Below, piece by piece: positions 31,859 to 42,150 of a stretch of DNA of 64,000 bases. Within the stretch, counting starts at the first letter, position 1, and every line of letters begins with the position of its first letter. The stretch is taken from the NCBI GenBank assembly GCA_024663395.1, contig JANFAH010000003.1, positions 186,001 through 250,000 on the forward strand. The letters are read 5' to 3'. Both the position numbers and the translations under genes were made by a program. Under the pieces are notes generated by a model, which saw nothing but the letters and a program-made list of their open reading frames with translations, did not search any database and was not told where the DNA came from. This DNA comes from Pisolithus tinctorius (taxonomy: Eukaryota; Basidiomycota; Agaricomycetes; Boletales; Pisolithaceae).

Positions 31859-32953
31859 CTAGCTACAATCAGCCCTACTTGAGTCAACCCCAATCTTTTC
31901 CAATGCCTCAGTGAGCTGGTCAACACACACCTGAAGGCAGAGGTAAGCTGCATGCAACTCTGTGGCCTCTGTGTGGAGTAGCCTCAAGGACTGTGAGAGG
32001 TTGGCTGTGACCTTGCTGTCAAGCCCTCCACACACAGTGGCCTTACCCTTCACACATGCACAGCTCTTGACTACTTGCACTTCATCATTGTCATCATCAG
32101 CAGCCCTCTTTGACAGGCTGGCCTTTGCAGCCTTCAAAGACTGTGCTACTTGACATCAGCTGTAAGTTTCCTGAGGTAAAGTGGGCACTTACTGGTAGAT
32201 GTGCCTTTCTGCACCTTCTTCCCCATGGACTTGTTCAATTTTTTGCACCCCTGCTTGATGCATGCACAGCCATCACACATCCACCTGACAGGTCCAGTGC
32301 AAGCCACATTCTTCACCATGCACCTCATGCAGGGGACCTTGTGGAGGATTGAGCCAGGTGGGATGATGATCTTGGGCTCATCCTGGTCTTCACTCTCTGC
32401 AACAGTCTGCCACAATCACTTTGGACTCCACTTACCTTCAGACCAGGCTGGGACACCACCTTGACATGCAACATCTTCTCTGTCACTGCTGGCATTGTGA
32501 CACTCATGCCCTGCTCTCCAGCCTCCTGTGTAACCTCCTCCCCCATCCATATGTCTTCATCAGCCTTTTCCCACACAGTCTCCTCAGCCACCCACCTCTC
32601 ATAGGCCTCATTGGCTTCTGCCATAGTGGGCCCATCTGCTGTGTCTATTGTGGTGTCAACACCCAGCCCTCACCTGTGCTTGATGATGTGGTACACTTCC
32701 CCCTGGAAAATGGTCAATGCCACAGGTCTCAAATGGACTGCCCACTTACTGTTTTCTCCTCCCATCAGCACATCTACATCACCTTTTCCTCCCACAGCTC
32801 TTCCTTGTCATCTGGGAGGCACTTGGCTTCAGCAACCAGAGCTGTGGAGGCAGTCATGAACTGCACCTTCAGAGTGGCCTTCTCCACTTCAACCAGGTCA
32901 GGGGTGGCTGTGCATACAAGTTACGAGAGACAGGGGGCATGATTAGCAGACAT
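31859..32953 (-). pseudogene. Old A copy: antisense Zn2Cys6 cargo gene
   Basis: Colinear with the four exons of the cargo gene at 6830-7932. It starts at the equivalent of MSASRAP near 32953 (MSANHAPC) and ends in the same leucine-rich helix near 31880. The zinc cluster CMRCMVKNVAC...CDGCACIKQGC keeps all six Cys at CX2CX6CX7CX2CX6C. Several stops are present (for example TAG and TGA where element A has Trp and Arg codons). Intron positions appear conserved. The promoter TATA is at about 33031-33040. Confidence 0.82.
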
Positions 32954-33262
32954 GATGAAAGTGTTAGGAATGATTGATGGGGGGGAAAGAATCAGCTCGA
33001 TGTGAAGGTTTGAGCCATGCACTAACAGTTATATACTTAGTGGCCATGGGGCACTTATGTCATTGGTCCAGATGCCTATACATGGCATTCAATGGTCTTT
33101 TTGTGTTCCTCAGCACCATGCTTCCCTCACTTCTATGTGGAATCCCCTGGTGTTCTCGAATCCTCTGCACCATACCTTTGCCATCACCACACAGCAAAGC
33201 TATTTACATCTTCTGCACCACATGGCTGACTGGGGACAGTCAGCATCTAAGTCCCCTGCAGG
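32954..33262 (-). other. Old A copy: cargo promoter, empty B site and second stem-loop
   Basis: This holds the TATA box and the uninterrupted sequence TTCTCGAATCC/CCTGGTGTTC around 33145-33162, where element B is inserted in element A. The second stem-loop GCTGACTGGGGACAGTCAGC (33225-33244) comes before GTCCCCTGCAGG and the LTR. Confidence 0.7.
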
Positions 33263-33934
33263 TGTAAGGAATCTGCATTCCTTGGATGTGTAAGCCCCTA
33301 TCATTGACCAATCTGTGACTATCATTACATCCCCAGACCACTCACATCCACCACTGTTCACATACTGTCTTCCTGCCTACCTCACTACCTTCCTATGCCA
33401 TTGCTCCCTCTTGTGCAATGCTATACCCAGCCACTGTGCTCCAGTCACTTCCTTTCCCTCAGACTCTTTCCTTACCATGGTCTCTGTTCCTTTTGTGCTA
33501 GTAGTATACCCTTGGCCTCTGTTCTGGCTTGTCTTGTATTTATGTGCTGTCACACAGCTTTCCTTTACTTGTACTCTGTCTTACTTAGGTTCTGAGTTAT
33601 CCTGGACTATAAAGCCCTGTACTTAGGTACAGAATGATACCTTTTGGCACTTGGAAGGTCACCATGAGTTTCTTTTTCACTTCATCTACACTGCATGTCT
33701 TGTGTACCATCATGCACAATCTATGTATACTGCTTGCACTGCTTGCATTGCCAGTACTACCCTGTGGGCCATGCTGTGCATGTCATGAATCACTACCACT
33801 ATAAAGTGCTGGGTCCCACCTTCTAGTCTTAGCAGTCCAGAATCCCTTGGGACAAGCAATTTGTTCCCTTCATTTTAATGTTGTTACCTAAGCCATCTAG
33901 CTCGTATTATACAGCTACTTGGACTTATCCTGCA
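33263..33934 (+). repeat. Old A copy: 3' LTR
   Basis: TGTAAGGAATC...CTTATCCTGCA, about 672 bp, matches the reverse complement of the element A LTRs along its length, with CpG replaced by TpG or CpA nearly throughout. The conserved CTGTACTTAGGTACAGAATG segment lies at about 33619-33638. Confidence 0.88.
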
Positions 33935-33949
33935 GTGGTGGGCTCCAGA
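33935..33949 (-). promoter_or_regulatory. Primer-binding site next to LTR C copy 2
   Basis: On the minus strand LTR C ends CTCACA and is followed after 2 nt by TGGAGCCCACCAC. This marks copy 2 as a 5' LTR whose internal region was lost where the old A copy now begins. Confidence 0.7.
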
Positions 33950-35319
33950 TGTGAGTCAAAGTGTGGAAACATGGTATAAACCAACCAAAACCAACACCAA
34001 AGACAAATAATGTATGAGTGGTGGTTTGCCTCTGTGGAACCTGGAGTGCAGAAAAATCTAAATGTGGGGGGGGGGAACTTCAAGTGAAGGTGCTCCTAGT
34101 GCAAGTCAACAATGAGTTATGCAGGAGTAGACAAGTGAGTGATGACTGGATGGGGGATGCTGAACAGAGCAAAGGTGTTCAGCTGAAAGTACTCTGGAGT
34201 AATGGACTTTGATAAAATGTGCTCCTGGTGCAAGTCAATGACAAGTTACACAGGAGTGGGAGGATGACTAAGCAAGACTGCTGACTAAGTGGGGATAAAG
34301 CCTCAGATAAAGAATGGAGGCAGATAGACCCCTGTGTGGAGCCTCAACTACCAATGATATGAATGAAGACAGATAGACTCTTCTGAATGAGCCTCAACTG
34401 TTGATGATGAGTTATGCACTGAACTGACTGCTGAGTGAATGGCTTCTGGTTCACTTGGGGTTGTAGCTAAGTACATGGGGGTTTATATACTGTAGGGGGG
34501 AGCACAGCCTATGACAAACAAGGCACAAATGCTTGGTAAGTAATGAGTAAGGACTGAGTAATCATGATGAGTAAGCAAGAAATAAAAAGTAAGCAAGCAA
34601 AGAGGATTGGTAAGTATTGGCAATGAATGAGTCAAAGAATGTCAGAACCTGAGTAAGCACACTGATATCACATTAGGGGGTGGCAATGCAAGTCAGATCT
34701 TGGCAGAGACATCTCTAGACCCAAAGATGGCATGACAGATGGATGGTGTTTCCAGATAGGGAAGTATTAATTCCAGGATTGAGGGGCATGAGTCAGGGAT
34801 CAAAGGGGGCTAGGGCATTGGGGGTCTGTGGGGCAATGGGAGCATAAGTGATCATGTCTCCCACCCTTTCATCCTCTCAGCAAAGTTAGCAAAAGCTTCA
34901 TGAATGGGGCTCTGATGGAGGAGGAGGAGAAGGGGGGATGTCTTCTGCTGGATCTTGCAGTAAGAAGGCAAGATACATGTCATACTCATCATGAATGTGA
35001 TCAGGGAGACTGGAGAACAGTAGATTATGCTGCAGCTGTCACAATGTGGGAAGAATGATGGACAAGATTGGAATAAAAACAGTGCAGGGAGCAGGGAGGA
35101 ATGGTTCATATGCTTCATCAACTGGGGAGACCAAAACAACCACATAAGACCTTTCTAACCAAGTGACAGACCTGAGGCAACCAAAGACTGTCCTTCTGGA
35201 AGTCATACTGACAAGGAGAACACACTGACCAAGCTGCATGGGATGGGATGGGGCTGACAATGACAGGATGAACCAGGGGGCTTCAGGATGGAAGCTAGTG
35301 GGAATGCCTGGCAGATATA

Positions 35320-36938
35320 CAGTGACTTCCAAAATTGATTCAATGTTTGCACATTTTGGGTTGTTTGTTGAATTTATCAAGAACAAAGACAAATAAGACC
35401 AAAGTGTAAGTTGATGACATAAGCCATTTGCACAGGACTATCCATCAAAAAAAGAATTATGTAATTTGAATTAGTATCCATAAAGGTATATACAATTTAA
35501 ATTGCCATGTCATTGAATCAATTTGGAAGTGTGTATCAGAGATATAAAAACTGATAATTTTAATACTTTGTATGACCTCCCTTGGCTTTTATCACTGCTT
35601 GGACCCTTCTAGGCATACTTTCAATTAAATTCTGACACACCCCTGGGTCTATATTATTCCACACCACTGCCACTCTCTCCCAAACCTCCCAAACTCCCTT
35701 TGGCTGTGTTGAATACTTGTTGAGCTCCTGTTTGATGTGATTCCAGAGGTGTTCAATGGGGTTCATATCTGGAGACTGTGGAGGCCAGTCTAGAGCATTG
35801 ATATTGTTGTCCTCCAACCAGTTCTTGGCCTTTTTGGAGGTATGTTTTGGGTCATTGTCCTGTTGAAAGATAACATCCTTCAAAGGAATTCCAGAATCTC
35901 CCAAGCTAGGAAGCAACTGGCTCTCCAAAATGTCCACATATTGGTTGGCATCCATCCTCCCCTCAATCTCTGCAAGGTGGCCAACACCTTCCCAGCCCAT
36001 ACATCCCCATACCATAATGTTCCCTCCTCCATGCTTGACTGTTCCCTGTATCTCTCTCTCAATAAGCCCCTCTCCCACCTGTTTCTACACCCAAACCTTC
36101 CCATCTGACCCAATCCTATTTATTTTGGTCTCATCTGACCAGATAACCCTTCTCCAGTCCTCCACAGTCCATTCTTTATATTTCAGAGCAAAGGCTAATT
36201 GCTTCTTCCTGTGAGTTATAGAAAGGAGTGGTTTTTTCTTCTTTGTTACAGCCTTGAATGAATGTTTTCTGAGGACCCTTCTGACTGTTTGTGAGGAGAC
36301 TGGATTGGAGATTATGGAATTGATGTTCTTTGTAACCTCAACAGCATTGGTGGCCTTGCCTGTGGTGATTTGTGTAATAATAGCATGCTGAGAGGTGGAT
36401 GAAAGCTTATCAGGACATCCAGAAGAAGGTGCTTGTCAATCAGGAAGAAGGTTCTTGAGCACCCTGGAGACTGTAGGCTGGCTGATACCCAGCGTGGAGG
36501 CAATAGTGCAAGTAGAATGACCATTACAGGCCAGAGAAATGATGTTTGCCTTCTGAGCAGAGGAGATGGGGTGCATAGTATAGTTAGGAAGCATTGACAA
36601 CATAGACAGTGGTTAAATAGCTTGGACTGAAATGGTTGCTAAGGTACAATAACCATAGCAACCATCTTTGATGATTTTTGAAATTGTTTTATGTGATATT
36701 GGTTGGATTCTGATGGATCCAATACATAGTTCCAAAATTGATTCAATGACATGGTGATTCAAATCAAGTATATTGCCAAGGATACTAATTCAAATTACAT
36801 AATCTTTTTTTGATGGATAGCCCTGTGCAAATTGCTTATGTCATCAACTTACACTTTGGTCTTATTTGTCTTTGTTCCTGATCAATTCAACAAACAACCC
36901 AAAATGTGCAAACATTGAATCAATTTTGGAAGTCACTG
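35320..36938 (-). mobile_element. Tc1/mariner transposon with about 215-bp TIRs
   Basis: Ends read CAGTGACTTCCAAAATTG, flanked by TA (35318-35319 and 36939-36940). The TIRs pair from 35320-35535 with 36724-36938 with few mismatches. The uninterrupted site exists in LTR C copy 1 (near 24555-24565, GCAGATATACACAGCC in reverse), which confirms one TA insertion. It encodes a DD34E transposase on the minus strand. Confidence 0.93.
35560..36594 (-). pseudogene. Tc1-family DD34E transposase with two nonsense mutations
   Basis: The minus-strand frame begins MLPNYTMHPISSAQKA. It has an N-terminal helix-turn-helix (IASTLGISQPTVSRVLKNLL), a second HTH-like segment (VSSQTVRRVLRKHSF) and the catalytic core: IWSDETK (D1), FQQDNDPKHTS (D2) and SPDMNPIEHLW (E). 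There are 34 residues between D2 and E. Total length is about 344 codons, usual for Tc1. TGA at 36436-36438 (probably from CGA) and TAG at 36085-36087 (Trp to stop) break it. There are no frameshifts, so decay is recent or slight. Confidence 0.9.
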
Positions 36939-37401
36939 TATGTAGCCACTGTCTCTGGCAAATGAGACAAGTGAGACAATTGATGAAGAGGCAGCCATTT
37001 CCGATGGACTTAGTGAAATGAGTGTCTGAAGGATGGAGTGCTGTAGAAATGTGTAGGGTGCAAGGATCCTCTCCAAATTTGGAAGGCAGAATTGTGTGGC
37101 TGAGCACTTTAAGCAAGTGTGAGAATGGAGTTGGTATCTTTGGAAATGGTGGAGATATGATGAAAACCAGAATGCCATACACAGGCACTAAAAACCTTTA
37201 ACACACACTTAACTCACTTCCTCTTTTCTCTTTAGCACTGACAACTCATTGTTATGTGAAGGATGACTGCTCACATCCAGCAGTCTTTCTATGCATGAAG
37301 GCTTTAGTCTTCATCTGCATCCATAGACATTGCATGCAACTTGTCAATGAGTTAGGCAGAGTCAGCTGTAACCATGTCCACAACACCTTTGGTGTGTGAC
37401 A

Positions 37402-38502
37402 CTGGACCACTCTTACTGGTGTAGCCAAATCCTCTGTCATTTACAGAGGTTACCTCAGCCATTTGCTAGGTAGAAACCATAGTCTGTGACTGAGCTCAAC
37501 CTACACTTTGACTTCAGTCTTAATGTAACATAAAGTACTCACCCACTGCCAAGCTTGCTGGTCAGAATGCCTGTTCCAATCATCCACTTCAGGCCCAGTA
37601 AACTTGGAGCTAAGCCTGACACCCTAACTAGAGGATGGGATGTCTACCCCAAAGAGGGGGATAGTGGGTATGCCCAAGTGAACCCACAAAACCTGAGACC
37701 AGTCTTCACCCAGGAGCAACTAGTGGTCTCCCTTCATGCCACTTACCTTGAGTACCCAGTCTTACATGCAGTTTCCCTAATGGATGTCAAGAAGCTACAC
37801 AATGATATCCTAACTGCACCACTGGACAACCCAGTCTCACAAGTCTGCCTGTCTGACATGTCTGATCCCCAGTGGCCAGTAGATGGCACTGGTTTCCTTC
37901 AGCTTGATGGAAGGATCTACATGCCAGACTCAAATGACCTTTGCCTTAGGTTCTTGCACCTCAAGCATGACCATCCCTTGTCTGCCCACTTCAGCCAAAA
38001 CTGAACCCTGGAGCCCATCCAGTGTAAGTATACCTGGCCTGGCCTCAGGACCTTTGTCAAGGACTATGTCTGGTCTTGCATGGTCTGTGCTTGGGCTAAG
38101 GTTCCCCATCATTGGCCTTATGGCCTCCTGAAACAACTGCTGGTGCCAGAGAAGCCATGGGATTCCATATCTATGGATTTCATCAAGCAACTTCTGGCCT
38201 CATCAGGCTTCATGGCTGTTTTCATTGTAGTTGACCAGCTTTCCAAGTAGGCCATCTTCATCCCCACCCATGACACTATCATGGCCCCAGAACTTGCCAA
38301 ACTGTTTTTACTCCATGTCTTCTCCAAGCATGGAGTGCCAGCCCATGTAACCTCAGACCAAGGCTCAGAATTCATGTCACACTTCTTCCAGTCACTCAGT
38401 AAGGCCCTGGACATGCACTTACACTTCACATCAGGCTACCACCCCAAGGGTGATGGCCAAACCAAGAGGACTAACCAAACCCTAGAACAGTATCTCTGAG
38501 TG
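37402..38502 (+). pseudogene. pol: Element F: gypsy RNase H end and integrase (chromovirus-like), part 1
   Basis: The fragment opens in RNase H (RPSKLGAKPDTLTRGWDVYPKEGD) and continues with the integrase finger (HDHPLSAHFSQN...CMVCAWAK). The DDE core has SISMDFIK (D1) and TSDQGSEF (D2); GQTKRTNQ has Lys where the family has the catalytic Glu. Stops and a frame break occur near 38002 and 38250. It belongs to the same broad type as element E but lies in the opposite orientation. It ends LEQYL-stop-VY at the FB2 insertion. Confidence 0.88.
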
Positions 38503-38504
38503 TA

Positions 38505-40081
38505 CAGTGGCTCACAAAATTGTCCCAATGTTTGCATGTTTGGCATTAATCATGGTGTAGCAAGTGAACTATCATTATTGAGGACAAGGTGTTGGTGGAT
38601 GGATCAAAGCAGCTGGTCATGGCTCTCTGATGAGCCATATTACATAATATTTGAATAGAAACTGATGACAGAATACCCAAATGAAAATGAGAGCTCATTG
38701 GGACAATTATGTAACTTTGTGATATACTGGGGATGTAGTCCTTGGGAACACATATAAAACATGGTGAGATGCTCACCAATGCTTACATAATGCATCACAT
38801 GGTCTACTGAATGATTTGTCAACAAACAAACAGTGCCAAACAGTGATTTTGCACCACTAAGCCTCCTTGCTTTAACACAAGTCAAGAAATCACCATTCTG
38901 GCTCACCAGGGACATTCTCTCTGGGCAACCTCAGCAAATTCTGGTGTACACTATAGTATAATCAATAGAATATGCTATCAGCACCATTGGTCTCTTCAGA
39001 AACCTGCTGGCAGTCATCTCCTGCACTGTTTCCCCACCAATGTCCCATGTGTCCTGGAACCAATCAGTACTGCAAGAGCTGAGAATGATGTGGAGGTCCA
39101 ATCTGGCATTCATCCCATCATAAACAAACCAATCACCCATTGACTAGTGCATTTCTGTGAAGGGGAAACTGGTATGGAGGCCAGGGTGAAGCTAAACCCT
39201 CTCTCACTCCAGGTACCATGGGAGGGATATGCTACTGAACCACCAGGTTGCACATTCCTGGCCTTCTATCTGGCACTGTATATTTCCTTTAGTCTTATAT
39301 GAGCAAATAACTCCTTCCCAGTGATCCCCAGTTCAGCTCAGAGTACAGTCTGGCCAACCCTCCCATGGTACTGGGAGTGCCCAGGAAGGTTGTGCTTCAC
39401 CTGAGCCTTCAGGCAGGCATTTCTTCAGCTGTGATGTAGTAGTTAGTGGGTGATTGGTTTGTTTATGATGGGATGAATGCCAGATTGGACCTCCACATCA
39501 TTCTCAGCTCTTGCAGTACTGATTGGTTCCAGGACACATGGGACATTGGTGGGGAAACAGTGCAGGAGATGACTGCCAGCAGGTTTCTGAAGAGACCAAT
39601 GGTGCTGATAGCATATTCTATTGATTATACTATAGTGTACACCAGAATTTGCTGAGGTTGCCCAGAGAGAATGTCCCTGGTGAGCCAGAATGGTGATTTC
39701 TTGACTTGTGTTAAAGCAAGGAGGCTTAGTGGTGCAAAATCACTGTTTGGCACTGTTTGTTTGTTGACAAATCATTCAGTAGACCATGTGATGCATTATG
39801 TAAGCATTGGTGAGCATCTCACCATGTTTTATATGTGTTCCCAAGGACTACATCCCCAGTATATCACAAAGTTACATAATTGTCCCAATGAGCTCTCATT
39901 TTCATTTGGGTATTCTGTCATCAGTTTCTATTCAAATATTATGTAATATGGCTCATCAGAGAGCCATGACCAGCTGCTTTGATCCATCCACCAACACCTT
40001 GTCCTCAATAATGATAGTTCACTTGCTACACCATGATTAATGCCAAACATGCAAACATTGGGACAATTTTGTGAGCCACTG
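38505..40081. mobile_element. FB2: 1.58-kb fold-back with about 640-bp TIRs
   Basis: Positions x and 78586-x pair from 38505/40081 inward to about 39145/39441 with virtually no mismatch. TA flanks both ends (38503-38504 and 40082-40083). The end CAGTGGCTCACAAAATTG resembles the Tc1 end at 35320. No coding capacity; mirrored frames are by-products. Removing it joins integrase text VY/YNYQQDNWANLLPLANFAYNNAP in order. Confidence 0.9.
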
Positions 40082-40083
40082 TA

Positions 40084-40207
40084 CTACAACTACCAGCAGG
40101 ACAATTGGGCCAACCTCTTACCTTTGGCCAACTTTGCTTACAACAATGCCCCTAGCACTACTACTGGTGTTTCACCCTTCATCACTAATATGTAAGGGCT
40201 ACCTCCC
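40084..40207 (+). pseudogene. pol: Element F: integrase, part 2
   Basis: YNYQQDNWANLLPLANFAYNNAPSTTTGVSPF continues the integrase core and stops at the KDZ insertion, within the codons for KGYHP. Confidence 0.88.
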
Positions 40208-40936
40208 CACTTCAGGTAACCAATTTTCATAAGCATTTAGGCTGAATAGTTTCTCCAAACCATCCAGCCTAACAGCCTCCCAGACCAAGGTCTGCCCAGG
40301 GACATCTGGTCATGTCCCAGGGCTATGCAGATTTTTAGGCACTGGGACAGATGGGATTTCCCACATAGCCATCCATTCAAATGCAATTATTTGGGATGTC
40401 CCAAGACTGCCTTGGGTGACTGGAGTCCCTACTCCTGAAAGTGCAGCTTATATTAGCATTGAAATAGCTGCAGAAATCCTAGCCCCCTTGCTCCTCTGAC
40501 AGATTTAATCCACAAAGTATCCTTTGACCTATACATCCCCTCCCATCCCACCATGCATAGTAGTATACAATAGTACTTTTCATGTACATCTTTGCAATGT
40601 GATTCTGCTGTATTGGGACATCTCACTAGTTGCCAGGGAGATGACCCACCTGGGCCTCTACATTTGCCTTGAAAATTGCAATAATAAATTCAATCAATTT
40701 GTACCCATACCTCATGCAATTTGTACTGTATGAAGGAAGAAGTGAATGGTTTTTGAACACTTGTGTGACAAGCCAATATCTCAAAGTCCCCCACATAGAA
40801 CATGGTGTTGGTCACCTTTGCAACACCATCTGCAGAGGGCAGAATGTCCCAGATGAGCCTCTGAGGTTGTCATGGGGCATTGTGCTGGTCTGCAAAGGTA
40901 ACTTAGGAGGATGTGCCATCATAGCCTTCTGAGGCT

Positions 40937-41326
40937 GGGATGGGACATCCCACTGACTTTCATAAGGGGACTTGGGATGTCCCACAGCAGCCTCCAAGGC
41001 TACCTTGGGACATCCCACCCTCCCCTTTGCCAACCAGTGGGATGTCCCACAACAGCCTCTAAGGCTACATTGGGACATCCCACTGTTCCCTCTGCCAAGC
41101 AGTGGGATGTCCCACAACAGCCTCCAAGCCTACATTGGGACATCCCACCCTCCCCACTGCCAACCAGTGGGATGTCCCCCAACAGCCTCTAAGCCTACAT
41201 TGGGACATCCCACCCTCCCCTTTGCCAACCGGTGGGATGTCCCACAACAGCCTCTAAGGCTATATTGGGACATCCCACCCTCCCCTCTGGAAACCAGTGG
41301 GATGTCCCAACACAGCCTCTAAGGTG
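40937..41326 (+). repeat. KDZ subterminal array 1: 65-bp units with GGGAYRTCCC palindromes
   Basis: About six units follow a pattern: GGGATGTCCC, 23 bp containing CAGCCTCTAAGGCTAC, GGGACATCCC, 22 bp containing CCCCTTTGCCAACCAGTG. The two 10-mers are the two CpG-decay products of the palindrome GGGACGTCCC. The same units appear at 41885-42057 and, inverted, at 50515-50735. Confidence 0.85.
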
Positions 41327-41380
41327 TTGAAGTAGTAATCTGCACTAATCCTACAAGCACCATAGAGAATCCAATGCAAG

Positions 41381-41447
41381 GTAGCCCCATGGTCAGAGCA
41401 GCTGCTTGACACTGAGAAGGTCCTGGATCAATGCCAGTTCTGGTCAT
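41381..41447 (+). repeat. tRNA-derived SINE fragment 1
   Basis: A-box-like TGGTCAGAGCAG (41390-41401) and B-box-like GGATCAATGCC (41425-41435) are at pol III spacing. The tail reads GTTCTGGTCATATTTTCATCA. It is not a functional tRNA fold that I can confirm. Fragment 2 has the same order and a similar tail. Confidence 0.5.
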
Positions 41448-41792
41448 ATTTTCATCAGGTTATGAGCTGCAGCTGGAACCCATGCATGCTCAGTACAATG
41501 GGTCATGCAGCATCCTTAATAGGTCCAGATCATGTGAGTTACATGGACACAAGGTGGCTGATAGTAAGGCCTCCTGGAAACACAGCAGTAAATCCTGATC
41601 CATCACATGACACAAGGTCAAAAGGCAATCAGACCATTTGCATGACCCTAGGTGGTGTGCACTGTTTTTACACTCCAAAGGTGGCCAGATGAAGGGACCA
41701 CATTGGAGATGGTGCATTCTGTGCATTAACTTCATGGAGATATGTTCCCACAGTGCTAGTCTAAGCCCCCAAGCTACTGACACTAGTACCCA

Positions 41793-41880
41793 GACCATAT
41801 GGCTCAGTGGTTGCAGCACCTGGTAAACACCTAGGAGGTCACTGGTTCAATCTTAGGACTGTTCACATTTTCCTCATAAG
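41793..41880 (+). repeat. tRNA-derived SINE fragment 2
   Basis: TGGCTCAGTGG (41800-41810) matches the A box well and GGTTCAATCTT (41844-41854) the B box. The tail GGACTGTTCACATTTTCCTCA resembles that of fragment 1. Between the two pieces (41448-41792) I see only noncoding sequence. Confidence 0.5.
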
Positions 41881-41884
41881 GCTA

Positions 41885-42057
41885 CTTTGGGACATCCCTC
41901 CCCCCCCTCTGGCAAGAAGTGGGATGTCCCACAACAGCCTCTAAGGCTACATTGGGATATCCCTCTCCCCCTCTGGCAACCAGTGGGATGTCCCACAACA
42001 GCCTCTGAGGCTACATTGGGGTGTCCCACCTACCCCTCTGCCAACCAGTGGGATATT
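41885..42057 (+). repeat. KDZ subterminal array 2
   Basis: About two and a half further 65-bp units with GGGATGTCCC and GGGATATCCC / GGGACATCCC, following SINE fragment 2. Confidence 0.8.
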
Positions 42058-42150
42058 CTACATTTTACCCATGCATGTCTTGCAAACATGATGCTCAAAA
42101 AAAATTCTATTTAAATACACCAAATAGATTATAATATGTCTCTATCACCC

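Larger units (their letters stand above)
33950..37401 (-). repeat. LTR C copy 2, interrupted by Tc1/mariner
   Basis: TGTGAGTCAAAG (33950) to GTGTGTGACA (37401) is the reverse complement of copy 1. Subtracting the Tc1 insert and its TA leaves about 1.83 kb. With the adjacent PBS it is a 5' LTR on the minus strand. The long unlabelled stretches (33950-35317 and 36941-37401) contain only LTR sequence. Confidence 0.8.

Noticed and set aside
31388..31882. A conserved extra gene in element A (with 8179-8802 minus)
   Set aside because: The frames are open in both copies but similarity is that of homologous DNA; the composition is low-complexity Ser/Leu and no start or domain is conserved.
41381..41447. 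Functional tRNA gene
   Set aside because: A and B boxes are recognisable, but I cannot fold a complete acceptor stem and anticodon arm; a SINE remnant is more likely.
40937..42057. CRISPR-like regular repeat array
   Set aside because: Units are 65 bp with two inverted 10-mers and no unique spacers, the genome is eukaryotic, and the array sits inside a DNA transposon.
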